Origin: Gammaproteobacteria bacterium
GTDB taxonomy: Bacteria > Pseudomonadota > Gammaproteobacteria > Eutrophobiales > Eutrophobiaceae
DNA: 44,253 nucleotides
Reading direction: 5' to 3'
NCBI GenBank assembly: GCA_028819495.1
Contig: JAPPLI010000029.1
Span: forward strand, 1-44,253
Part shown: in pieces, positions 34,669-42,227 of the stretch
How positions within the stretch are numbered: the first letter of the stretch is position 1
How the letters are laid out: each line of letters begins with the position of its first letter
Notes under the pieces: generated by a model
Seen by the model: the letters and a program-made list of their open reading frames with translations, nothing else
The model's database searches: none
What the model was told of the DNA's origin: nothing
Made by a program: the position numbers and the translations under genes

Positions 34669-34746
34669 ATGGAAATGGACATGAAAGGACACAGCCCCAG
34701 GATTTTCAAAAATAAATGGTTTTCTCGCTTTGCCTGGAAAGAATGA
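34669..34746 (+). pseudogene. Truncated RelE/HigB-type toxin remnant
   Basis: A 25-codon reading frame encoding MEMDMKGHSPRIFKNKWFSR and then FAWKE before a stop. The FKNKWFSRFARKE-like start is typical of RelE/HigB-superfamily toxins of about 100 residues, so some 75 residues, including the catalytic part, are missing. The stop overlaps the antitoxin ATG (ATGA), as in intact operons, which fits an internal deletion. The stump may still serve to deliver ribosomes to the antitoxin start. Confidence 0.65.
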
Positions 34747-35060
34747 AAAAACGGTATCGAAGTGATGCCTTCGCTGCGATCCACGAGACCGCCAGCGATC
34801 TACATGACGCCGGCGTTATGGACATACGCACCCTGCGCAAATTCGATAAAATGTGCCTGACTCCGGTGCGACCGATGAAACCCGAGGAAATCCGTGCGTT
34901 ACGAAAACGTGAGCATGTAAGCCAGGCTGTCTTTGCAATACACCTGAATGTTTCCAAGGGAGTGGTGAGCCAGTGGGAACGCGGAGAGAAGCATCCTGCC
35001 GGGACATCTCTCAAACTCCTGGCGCTGGTTCAGGAGAAGGGACTGGACGCAATCGCCTGA
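34743..35060 (+). CDS. HigA-like antitoxin / XRE regulator
   Basis: A 105-residue protein beginning MKKRYRSDAFAAIHETASDL. The C-terminal HTH domain is RPMKPEEIRALRKREHVSQA, VFAIHLNVSKGVVSQWERGE and KHPAGTSLKLLALVQEKG, as in HigA2/NadS-type antitoxins that normally repress and neutralise a HigB-like toxin. The toxin gene upstream is only a 25-codon stump, so this protein is now either an orphan regulator or an anti-toxin able to neutralise related toxins. The ATG overlaps the stump's stop. Confidence 0.85.
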   Translation: MKKRYRSDAFAAIHETASDLHDAGVMDIRTLRKFDKMCLTPVRPMKPEEIRALRKREHVSQAVFAIHLNVSKGVVSQWERGEKHPAGTSLKLLALVQEKGLDAIA

Positions 35061-35120
35061 CGTAATCTGTTTCCATTAGTTTATGTGCCGCTTACGCCTG
35101 TTATTTCCTCTTAAACTCCG

Positions 35121-36047
35121 CTGAACGATTTTATCCTCATCGCAAACCCCATTTCTGGTAAGGGACACGCAACCGGCATTGCTGAACGGGCGTATACTGC
35201 GCTTACCGAATCCGGATCTCAGGGACAATTGACATTCACTTCGGCATCCGGCGATGCCAGGCGTTTCGCACAGGAGGCCGTCTCTGATGGAATTCGATTC
35301 GTGATTGCCTGCGGTGGCGATGGGACACTCCACGAAGTCGTCAACGGCATCGCGACGGTTCCGGATGTAACCCTGGGTGTGCTTCCGTGTGGTCGCGGCA
35401 ACGATTTCGCAGCAACGGTCGGTGTGCCGTTGAAACCGAAAGCGGCAATTGCAACCCTCTTATCCGGCGCCGCTATCCGTGTGGATTTAGGATGTTGCTA
35501 TCGACAACCGGCAACCGGCAGCTATTTCACTACCATTGCCACCTGCGGTTACGATACGGAAGTGAGTCGCCGTGCGGCGAAGGGAACACCCCTGTTTGCA
35601 GGCACTGCCTCCTATGCTTACGCAGCCGTGGAGACACTTTTCTATTACGAGCCGGCGTTCGTCCGTCTTGAGGGCGACTTCGGTGTTTACGAAGGACCGC
35701 TCCTCCTCGCTGCAACAGGCATAACAAGTCGATATGGTGGTGGATTTCAGATTCTGCCGAATGCTCGCATCGACGACGGACTTTTCGATGTTTGCATTAT
35801 CCGTCCCGTGTCCTCTCTGACGGTGTTACGGCTACTGCCGGCGCTTTTCTGGGGAGGACATGTTTCGCATCCTGCTGTCTCCATGCACCAGACCCGTACT
35901 TTAAGGATTGAGACTGATACCCCTATGCTATTGTATGCCGATGGCGAGCCGATGTGTGAGACTCCTGCCACAATCGAGATCATCAAAGAGGGACTCTCTG
36001 TAATGGCACCTCAGGCAACAAATCAGAATTGGGCGGTCGATATTTGA
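35121..36047 (+). CDS. Diacylglycerol kinase/YegS-like lipid kinase
   Basis: A lipid kinase of about 308 residues. FILIANPISGKGHATGIAER is the expected N-terminal strand and turn, followed by FVIACGGDGTLHEVVNGIA (the GGDGT nucleotide motif), LGVLPCGRGNDFAATVG, TTIATCGYDTEVSRR, and a C-terminal MLLYADGEPMCETP. This places it in the DagK/YegS/sphingosine-kinase superfamily, phosphorylating diacylglycerol or another lipid. No ATG, GTG or TTG precedes the conserved N-terminus: an in-frame TAA lies just upstream and the only plausible start is the CTG at 35121. A TTG at 35229 would delete the first motif. Either a rare start is used or the gene has lost its start codon. Confidence 0.8.
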   Translation: MNDFILIANPISGKGHATGIAERAYTALTESGSQGQLTFTSASGDARRFAQEAVSDGIRFVIACGGDGTLHEVVNGIATVPDVTLGVLPCGRGNDFAATVGVPLKPKAAIATLLSGAAIRVDLGCCYRQPATGSYFTTIATCGYDTEVSRRAAKGTPLFAGTASYAYAAVETLFYYEPAFVRLEGDFGVYEGPLLLAATGITSRYGGGFQILPNARIDDGLFDVCIIRPVSSLTVLRLLPALFWGGHVSHPAVSMHQTRTLRIETDTPMLLYADGEPMCETPATIEIIKEGLSVMAPQATNQNWAVDI

Positions 36048-36129
36048 GAGTGATTACACTTGGGGATAAACTAACCCTGCACAATGCGGTCTTGGCAACC
36101 ATGCGTGAATACTCCCAAAGGATATAAAA

Positions 36130-37128
36130 ATGAGAACAGGTGGTAACAGGCTGGACGTAGAAGGCGTAACGGGTGCGTGGGCTATCATTCCCACACCCGC
36201 TATTTCAGAAGGTGATGATTGGCGAACAGAGGACTCGGTCGATTACGACGAGGTTTCGAGGGCCGTAGCCGGCCTGATCGAAGCCGGCGTCGATGGCATT
36301 ATGTGCCAGGGTACGTATGGGGAGGGGGCCACTCTTACCTGGGAAGAAAAAAGAAAAATGACTGAGGTCATGGTGGAGACGGCTGCGGGGCGAGTACCCA
36401 TCTTCGCGGGTGTTACCACGCTCAATACACGAGAGACTGTCAGGCAACTCAGGCATGTGCGGGATATAGGCGCCGACGGCATTATGCTGGGTTTGCCCAT
36501 GTGGCAGGAAATCGATGTGCCCGGCGCAGTACGGTTCTACCGGGATGTTGCCGAAGCAGTTCCGGAACTGGCTATTTGTATCTACGCTAACCCGGAGGCA
36601 TTCAAGTTCTCTTTCCCCGCGCCATTCTGGGCGCAGGTGGCAGAGATTCCGCAGGTCGTCAGCTGTAAATACATCAATATCGCCCAATTACAGCTCCACA
36701 CCATGGTGTCGCGCAAACAACTGCGTTTTCTGCCTCTGGAGTTCGACCACAGGGATGCCGCCAGAATGGACCCCGAGTTCCATACGGCCTTCTGGTCTCC
36801 GTGTGCCTGCACGGGGCCTGAACTGACCATGCACTGGCGCGATATTGTCAGGGAGGCGGCCCGGACCGGTGACTGGTCGCGGCCGGACGCCCTTTATCCA
36901 CGTATCATGTCGGTGTTGTCGAACCTGTTCCCGCCTGGGGGGTTTCCCGAGTTTTCACGTTATAACATTCAACTGGAGAAAGAGCGCATCAATGCGGCAG
37001 GCTGGATGAACGCCGGACCCTGCCGCCCGCCGTATACAACGGCGCCGGAGAGTTACCTGGCCGGGGCTCGCCTGGCGGGGACCGGCTGGGCGGAACTTAA
37101 CCGGGAACTCTTGAGTGGAACCCTCTAA
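36130..37128 (+). CDS. Hydratase-aldolase of the NahE type (DHDPS family)
   Basis: A 332-residue class I aldolase closely resembling trans-o-hydroxybenzylidenepyruvate hydratase-aldolase (NahE/PhdJ), which in naphthalene degradation releases salicylaldehyde and pyruvate. Matching segments are GAWAIIPTPAISEGDDW, GTYGEGATLTWEEKR, TTLNTRETVRQ, CIYANPEAFKFSFPAPFWA (Y152), SCKYINIAQL (Schiff-base K180), PGGFPEFSRYNIQLEKERI and AGPCRPPYTTAPESYL. These go well beyond general DapA similarity. AAAGGA precedes the ATG. The next gene, nine bases on, is a NahD-type isomerase, as expected for a shared pathway. The actual aromatic substrate is unknown. Confidence 0.9.
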   Translation: MRTGGNRLDVEGVTGAWAIIPTPAISEGDDWRTEDSVDYDEVSRAVAGLIEAGVDGIMCQGTYGEGATLTWEEKRKMTEVMVETAAGRVPIFAGVTTLNTRETVRQLRHVRDIGADGIMLGLPMWQEIDVPGAVRFYRDVAEAVPELAICIYANPEAFKFSFPAPFWAQVAEIPQVVSCKYINIAQLQLHTMVSRKQLRFLPLEFDHRDAARMDPEFHTAFWSPCACTGPELTMHWRDIVREAARTGDWSRPDALYPRIMSVLSNLFPPGGFPEFSRYNIQLEKERINAAGWMNAGPCRPPYTTAPESYLAGARLAGTGWAELNRELLSGTL

Positions 37129-37137
37129 GTACAAGCA

Positions 37138-37734
37138 GTGAGTGGTGAACTGGAATTTTATTTTGACTTCCTGAGCCCGTTCGCCTATCTCGCACATGAC
37201 CGCGTGTGCGGGTTGGCCAGGGGGTATGGCAGGAAACTGACCTACATACCGATCGATATGCCGGCTGCGAAACTTGCCGCCGGCAACACAGGTCCGTCCA
37301 ATCGCGACATGCCGGTCAAGTTGCGGTACCTGATGACCGATGTTGAACGATGGGCGAAGCGGGTCAATCTGCCGGTCAGTTTTCCGGCGTCACTGGATTC
37401 CCACAGGATGAACGCCGGTACCTTCTATGCGCTGGACCGGGGGCTCGGGGAAGAATATGTCAGGGAAGGCTTTAACCTGGGCTGGGGATTGGGCGGTGAT
37501 ATAGGATCTGATGAGACATTGACCCGGTTGGCTGAAATAATGGGCTGGCCACCCGCGGAATTTATCGAATATGCCGGCGCGTCGAAAGCGTTGCCTGACT
37601 ATGTGGCGTCGACTCGGCAAGCAGTGGAAAAAGGTGTTTTCGGTGTTCCTACCGTCATTATTGACGCTCAGATGTGGTGGGGTAATGATCGTCTGGATTT
37701 TGTCGAGGAATACCTGGCCGGCCGCGGGGGGTAA
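37138..37734 (+). CDS. 2-hydroxychromene-2-carboxylate isomerase-like protein (NahD type)
   Basis: A 198-residue DsbA-fold, glutathione-dependent isomerase. It resembles NahD, which converts 2-hydroxychromene-2-carboxylate to trans-o-hydroxybenzylidenepyruvate. Seen: FYFDFLSPFAYLA with the catalytic serine S13, AAGNTGPSNRDMPVKLRYLM, DVERWAKRVNLPVSFPA, and near the C-terminus EKGVFGVPTVII (cis-proline) and MWWGNDRLDFVEEYL. The thiol CxxC of DsbA is absent, as in this family. It probably starts with the GTG at 37138 and forms an operon with the NahE-like gene. Its product would be the substrate of that enzyme. Confidence 0.9.
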   Translation: MSGELEFYFDFLSPFAYLAHDRVCGLARGYGRKLTYIPIDMPAAKLAAGNTGPSNRDMPVKLRYLMTDVERWAKRVNLPVSFPASLDSHRMNAGTFYALDRGLGEEYVREGFNLGWGLGGDIGSDETLTRLAEIMGWPPAEFIEYAGASKALPDYVASTRQAVEKGVFGVPTVIIDAQMWWGNDRLDFVEEYLAGRGG

Positions 37735-37741
37735 TCCCGGA

Positions 37742-38608
37742 TTACAGGAACCCGCGCAGTTCCGCAACAAACTGTTCAAGCCGGTCATGGTGCGGCCAGT
37801 GGCCGGCATTTTCGTACAAGGAGACCTCCGCATTGCGGAAATATGCGAGTCTGCCGTCTTCCGCCGGGTTGGATGCCCAGCTGTCTTTGCCGTAGATCAA
37901 ACGGGTAGGGCAGGTGATCGAACCCCAGAGCTGCCTGATGACCTCCGGTTCCAGGTCAACAGGAGGAAATATGCGTGCGCAGTTATCGAATTTCCAGCTA
38001 TAGGTGCCGTCTTCATTCTGGATGACGCCGTGGTGGGTGAGATGGCGGGCCTGCTCATCCGTCAGGTAGCTGTTTGCCGTCTTCATGCGCTGGTAAGCCT
38101 GCTCCAGTGACTGGTACCGTTTCGGTTGCCTGCCGGCAATCTGCCGCCTTTCATCTATCCAGTCACGCATACGCTGTGCCATGGACACGGTTTCCAGTTT
38201 CGCCATGTGTTCAGGTCCCAATGCCATGCCTTCAATAACAACGAGTTTACGTACCGCCCGGGGATACAGGCCCGTGTACCGCAATGAAACGGAACCGCCC
38301 AGGGAATGGCCGACAATCGTGACCGGCTGCAATTCAAGCTGGTGTATCAGTTGAGCCAGGTCATAGACAAAAGCCGACATGGAATAGGTTCCGTCCGGCG
38401 ACCAGTCGCTGTCGCCATGGCCCCTAAGGTCGGGCGCAAGCACGTGCCAGTCCTGCGCCAGTGCGCGCGCGGTCCAGTCCCAGCTTCTGCAATGGTCCCT
38501 GCTTCCATGTACCAGCAACAGCGGCGGCGCGGCCGGATTGCCCCAATCGACGTAGTGCAGACGCAGGCGCTGGGAAATATATATGTGTGATGTAGGGCCG
38601 ATGAGCAT
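37742..38608 (-). CDS. Alpha/beta hydrolase
   Basis: A 288-residue soluble alpha/beta hydrolase. It has the oxyanion region LLLVHGSRDHCRSWDW, APDLRGHGDSDW, the nucleophile elbow VGHSLGGSVSLRY (Ser in GHSLG), an acid in LIYGKDSWAS and the catalytic histidine in ENAGHWPHHDRLEQF. The layout resembles meta-cleavage-product or ester hydrolases, so it could cleave an intermediate of the nearby aromatic genes; this is inference. It ends seven bases from the convergent NahD-like stop and starts at the ATG at 38608. Confidence 0.88.
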   Translation of the reverse strand: MLIGPTSHIYISQRLRLHYVDWGNPAAPPLLLVHGSRDHCRSWDWTARALAQDWHVLAPDLRGHGDSDWSPDGTYSMSAFVYDLAQLIHQLELQPVTIVGHSLGGSVSLRYTGLYPRAVRKLVVIEGMALGPEHMAKLETVSMAQRMRDWIDERRQIAGRQPKRYQSLEQAYQRMKTANSYLTDEQARHLTHHGVIQNEDGTYSWKFDNCARIFPPVDLEPEVIRQLWGSITCPTRLIYGKDSWASNPAEDGRLAYFRNAEVSLYENAGHWPHHDRLEQFVAELRGFL

Positions 38609-38682
38609 GGCAAGTCCTTCAGGGAAAACCGGTTGAGATTTATTGTATTTGCAACAGGGTGATGAACAGTGTAGCAGAAGGA

Positions 38683-39519
38683 TCAGGACCGGGCATCCAG
38701 GCGGGTTTCAAGGAACCGTTTGACGCCTCCCACATAGACATCCCCGCTCAATAGAAACCCGGTATTGTGATCCCCGGAAATGGGGAGAAACATTTTCGGT
38801 TCCCGGGCGTTTGCAAACAGTCGTTGTCCGTACCTGTACGGGACCACGTCATCCTGCTCGCTGTGAATAACCAGCACCGGGCAGTTGAACGAGGATATAT
38901 CTTCATCTACCGGATAACGGACCCGCGCTATCCAGGAAACGGGCAGGTAAGGATAGTAGTGTTTTCCCAGCTCCTTGATGGAGGTAAAGGTGGATTCCAG
39001 TATCACTGCTGCGGGCGAGACCCTTGCGGCCAGCCCCGCGGCCACCCCGCCGCCCAGGGAACGGCCGAATACGATGATCTCATCCGGGCGTATCCGGCGT
39101 TCATCGACCAGGTAATTCCAGGCGGCCATCGCATCCCGGTATGTCCCTTTCTCGGAAGGTCGCCCTTCGCTTCTGCCGTAGCCGCGGTAATCGATGATGA
39201 ATACCGATAAACCAAGGTCATGAAATATGGAAATTGAATCAAGGCGGTGAGAGATATTTCCGGCATTGCCATGAAAAAACAGCACGGTGGCTTTCTCATC
39301 TACATGGGGAACATACCAGCCGTGGATCCTGACATCGTCTTCCGTGACCAGGTAAACGTCCTCATAATGCAGTCCGATGCTCCCGGGCGTGTCAACTATC
39401 CTCTTTCCGGGGAAAAATATCATTTTTTCCTGGAATACGTAAAGCAGGGACATAACGCCGAGACAAAGCGCCAGAATGATAAGAACGAAAGAACTCAGCA
39501 TACGTATTAAAGGCGGCAT
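38683..39519 (-). CDS. Membrane-anchored alpha/beta hydrolase (BEM46-like)
   Basis: A 278-residue hydrolase with an N-terminal membrane segment (FVLIILALCLGVMSLLYVF), then FFPGKRIVDTPGSIGLHYED, VLFFHGNAGNISHRL, IDYRGYGRSEGRPSEKGTYR, nucleophile motif FGRSLGGGVAAGL, EQDDVVPYRYGQRLF and a histidine in SGDHNTGF. The order matches the BEM46/YfhR-type alpha/beta hydrolases, whose substrates are poorly known. The ATG at 39519 includes the anchor; one at 39501 is possible. Its promoter region overlaps that of the divergent receptor gene. Confidence 0.87.
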   Translation of the reverse strand: MPPLIRMLSSFVLIILALCLGVMSLLYVFQEKMIFFPGKRIVDTPGSIGLHYEDVYLVTEDDVRIHGWYVPHVDEKATVLFFHGNAGNISHRLDSISIFHDLGLSVFIIDYRGYGRSEGRPSEKGTYRDAMAAWNYLVDERRIRPDEIIVFGRSLGGGVAAGLAARVSPAAVILESTFTSIKELGKHYYPYLPVSWIARVRYPVDEDISSFNCPVLVIHSEQDDVVPYRYGQRLFANAREPKMFLPISGDHNTGFLLSGDVYVGGVKRFLETRLDARS

Positions 39520-39522
39520 CAG

Positions 39523-39551
39523 TTGTATGTTATACTTGCCGAGGGTATAAA
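39523..39551 (+). promoter_or_regulatory. Candidate promoter of receptor 2
   Basis: TTGTAT (39523-39528) and TATAAA (39546-39551) are 17 bases apart, upstream of the receptor start at 39613. The -35 match is weak, so the assignment is tentative. Confidence 0.4.
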
Positions 39552-39578
39552 CTTACCACAATCTGACATTCCTTGGTC

Positions 39579-39597
39579 TTGTAACAATTAATAATTG
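39579..39597. promoter_or_regulatory. TTGTAACAA motif upstream of receptor 2
   Basis: TTGTAACAA (39579-39587) overlaps the palindrome CAATT-AAT-AATTG (39585-39597), directly before the AGGGGGAG ribosome site. The nine-base motif is shared with receptor 1 at 18936-18944. Confidence 0.35.
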
Positions 39598-39612
39598 CAG
39601 GGGGAGAATAAG

Positions 39613-41955
39613 ATGCTGAATGCGATGTATAAATATGAACACGGAAATATTTCCGGTTGTTGCCTCACGGTTTTAGGAGCTCTGTTGTTTTCGCTTCCGG
39701 TCGCCGTCCCGGCACAGGGCATCGAGGAAATCGTGGTGACCGCACAGAAACGTGAAGAATCCCTGCAGGACGTGCCCATCTCGGTAGTCGCGTTCACCGG
39801 TGATAACCTGAATGAACTGGGAGTACAGAGTTCGGAAGACGTGATGAAGCTGGTCCCGAATGCGGGACTTCAGGCCCAGGGAGGCTCGAAACAGAATTTT
39901 TTCATTCGCGGGGTAGGGACCGCGGATTTTCACATCAATGTCGTGAGCGCGGTAGGCATCTATCTTGACGATGTCGCCCTGAACGCGCCGAATGCGCTCA
40001 CATTCAACGCCTTTGACCTGGACCGGGTGGAAGTGATGCGCGGCCCGCAGAACACCTTGTTCGGCCGTAATACCACCGGCGGCGCAGTGAACTATATCAG
40101 CCGGAAACCGAGCGCTGAAGATGGCTTGAACGGGTACCTGCGCGGCGGGTACGGGCGCCATGATCAATTCGATATCGAGGGCGCCATGGGTGTCCCGCTG
40201 GGTGAAAATGCCGCAGCCAGGGTGTCGTTCGTGAGTAATATTCGTGACGGGGTGTACGATAATCTTACCCTGGGGAAGAAAGAGGGTAGCCATTCGCGCC
40301 AGGCAGGCCGCATTCAACTGCTGATGCAGCCCTCGGATACTATGGAATTACTGCTCAACTTCCACGGTGGGATGTCCCGGGATAACCCCTTGCCGTTCAA
40401 GGCCGTGGGGACCCAGGAACCGGGTAATATCACGGCACCCTGCGCGGTGCCCCTGAATGACATTATCCCGCAGAATAATCCCAACTGCGTCGATTCGTCG
40501 GGATTTAACCACCGGACAAACGACTGGGATGAAAACTATGGAAACATGGAGATGACGGAAGATGTCGACCTGTGGGGAACGTCGCTCAAGGCAACCCTGG
40601 ATGTAGGGTCGATGACGCTGACATCGGTCACGGCCTTTGATTCGTTCGAAGTGGAATACAGGGAGGATTCCGATGCGTCTCCCAATATGATATTCCAGTT
40701 TTACCAGCAGGGGGATTACGAGCAATGGTCCCAGGAACTGCGCTTGCAGTCCGCTTCGGATCAAAGCCTGCGCTGGATCCTGGGTTTTTACTACTTTATG
40801 GAAGATGCAAGGTACGCGACGGCCGTACGCAGGACCCCGGCCCCGTTTGCCCCGGCCGCGCCCGGCAGGTTCAACATTATTCCGAATACCTATGTTGAGC
40901 AGGATAACGAGGTTTTTTCGGGATACGGCCAACTGGAATTTGACCTTCAGGATAACTTGACGGCGACGGTCGGCTTCCGCTGGACCGATGAGACGAAGAA
41001 AGGCACCAACACCCCCACTGTCAGGTGTTCGGGGGTAGGCGGACCGCCGTTTTGCGCTAACCTCAGTGAGAACGCGTTCCTGGGGTTTGACCTGATCCCC
41101 ACGCTGCCCGGGGTATTCTTTCCCCCTGTGGAAACCCTCGATTCGGCATCCGAAGAATGGGGCGCGCGTTTCGCGCTGGACTGGCAGGTAAACGATGACC
41201 TGCTTGTTTACGGCAGTGTTTCCCGCGGCTTCAAGGGCGGCGGTTTCAGCCTCGCGGCCTTGGCGGCCTTCACAGGCACTGCGGCGGAAAGCGTGGATCC
41301 GGAAGTCTTATGGGCTTACGAGATAGGCTTCAAATCAAGCTGGATGGACGGCGCGCTGAACCTCAACGCGGCGGGATTTTATTACGACTGGACGGACCTG
41401 CAGTCATTTCAACCGATACTCTTTCCGGAATTCGGTGAAGTGATCCCCCGGCTGCTCAACGTGCCGGAAAGCAGCAATATCGGCGGGGAGATCGAGGTGC
41501 AATGGGTGCCGGCGGAGGGGTTGTACATCGCAGGCGGCATAGGCCTCAGCAATGCCGAGATTGACGATCCGGGCGGGATTATCGGCGTCCGGAAAGGCAA
41601 TGATCTCCCCAATGCGCCCGACTTTACATTCAATGGTCTGGTCAGGAAAGAGATTCAGGTAGGCAACGGCACTCTCTCGTTACAGACTAACTGGAACTAC
41701 AAGGACAATGTAACCTACAGCTTGGCAAACGAACCCTACCTCAGCCAGGAAAGCTGGTGGAACCTGGATGCACGCGGGGCTTACGCATTCGGACCGAATG
41801 AACAGTTCGAAATTGCCGTCTGGGGCAAGAATTTAACCGGCGAGAAATATTGCGCCGGTCTGGTCAGTCTGCAGGGCTTGGCGGAATCCTTGCTGTGTAC
41901 CGGTAATTATTCGGACCCGACTTATGGGGTGACAGCCGGTATCCGCTTCGATTAA
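39613..41955 (+). CDS. TonB-dependent outer-membrane receptor
   Basis: A 780-residue receptor. The signal peptide ends around VAVPAQG, followed by EEIVVTAQKREESLQDVPIS (TonB-box region), a plug with VRSSEDVMK-like GVQSSEDVMKLVPNAGLQAQ, FIRGVGTADFHINVVSAVGI, YLDDVALNAP and VMRGPQNTLFGRNTTGGAV, and a long barrel ending GVTAGIRFD. It belongs to the same broad subtype as the receptor at 16454-18901. The terminal FD is slightly unusual, since barrels often end in F or W. The ATG at 39613 has AGGGGGAG eight bases upstream. The divergent hydrolase, downstream double TetR and UbiD genes suggest an uptake-and-degradation locus. Confidence 0.93.
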   Translation: MLNAMYKYEHGNISGCCLTVLGALLFSLPVAVPAQGIEEIVVTAQKREESLQDVPISVVAFTGDNLNELGVQSSEDVMKLVPNAGLQAQGGSKQNFFIRGVGTADFHINVVSAVGIYLDDVALNAPNALTFNAFDLDRVEVMRGPQNTLFGRNTTGGAVNYISRKPSAEDGLNGYLRGGYGRHDQFDIEGAMGVPLGENAAARVSFVSNIRDGVYDNLTLGKKEGSHSRQAGRIQLLMQPSDTMELLLNFHGGMSRDNPLPFKAVGTQEPGNITAPCAVPLNDIIPQNNPNCVDSSGFNHRTNDWDENYGNMEMTEDVDLWGTSLKATLDVGSMTLTSVTAFDSFEVEYREDSDASPNMIFQFYQQGDYEQWSQELRLQSASDQSLRWILGFYYFMEDARYATAVRRTPAPFAPAAPGRFNIIPNTYVEQDNEVFSGYGQLEFDLQDNLTATVGFRWTDETKKGTNTPTVRCSGVGGPPFCANLSENAFLGFDLIPTLPGVFFPPVETLDSASEEWGARFALDWQVNDDLLVYGSVSRGFKGGGFSLAALAAFTGTAAESVDPEVLWAYEIGFKSSWMDGALNLNAAGFYYDWTDLQSFQPILFPEFGEVIPRLLNVPESSNIGGEIEVQWVPAEGLYIAGGIGLSNAEIDDPGGIIGVRKGNDLPNAPDFTFNGLVRKEIQVGNGTLSLQTNWNYKDNVTYSLANEPYLSQESWWNLDARGAYAFGPNEQFEIAVWGKNLTGEKYCAGLVSLQGLAESLLCTGNYSDPTYGVTAGIRFD

Positions 41956-42227
41956 CTGACAGTTTCGGGTCAAATCCATCATGTAAAGGTAGCGCAGAAT
42001 TATGAGACTACCCGTTTCCCAATGTCCCCGATGTGCTGCAAACAGTAACTCTTGCCGGGAGGAATAGCAGGGAATGGATGGCGACAATGAATTTCGCTCT
42101 CCTGGTTGCATTACAGTCAAGGAGGTGTTGCTAATTTGAGATCTCCGTCTATGACTATTCGTCAGATAAAGAAGTGGCTTCAGTCATTAAAAAGCGGAAT
42201 TTTTATTAGCCGGAAAAGGTAATTTTT

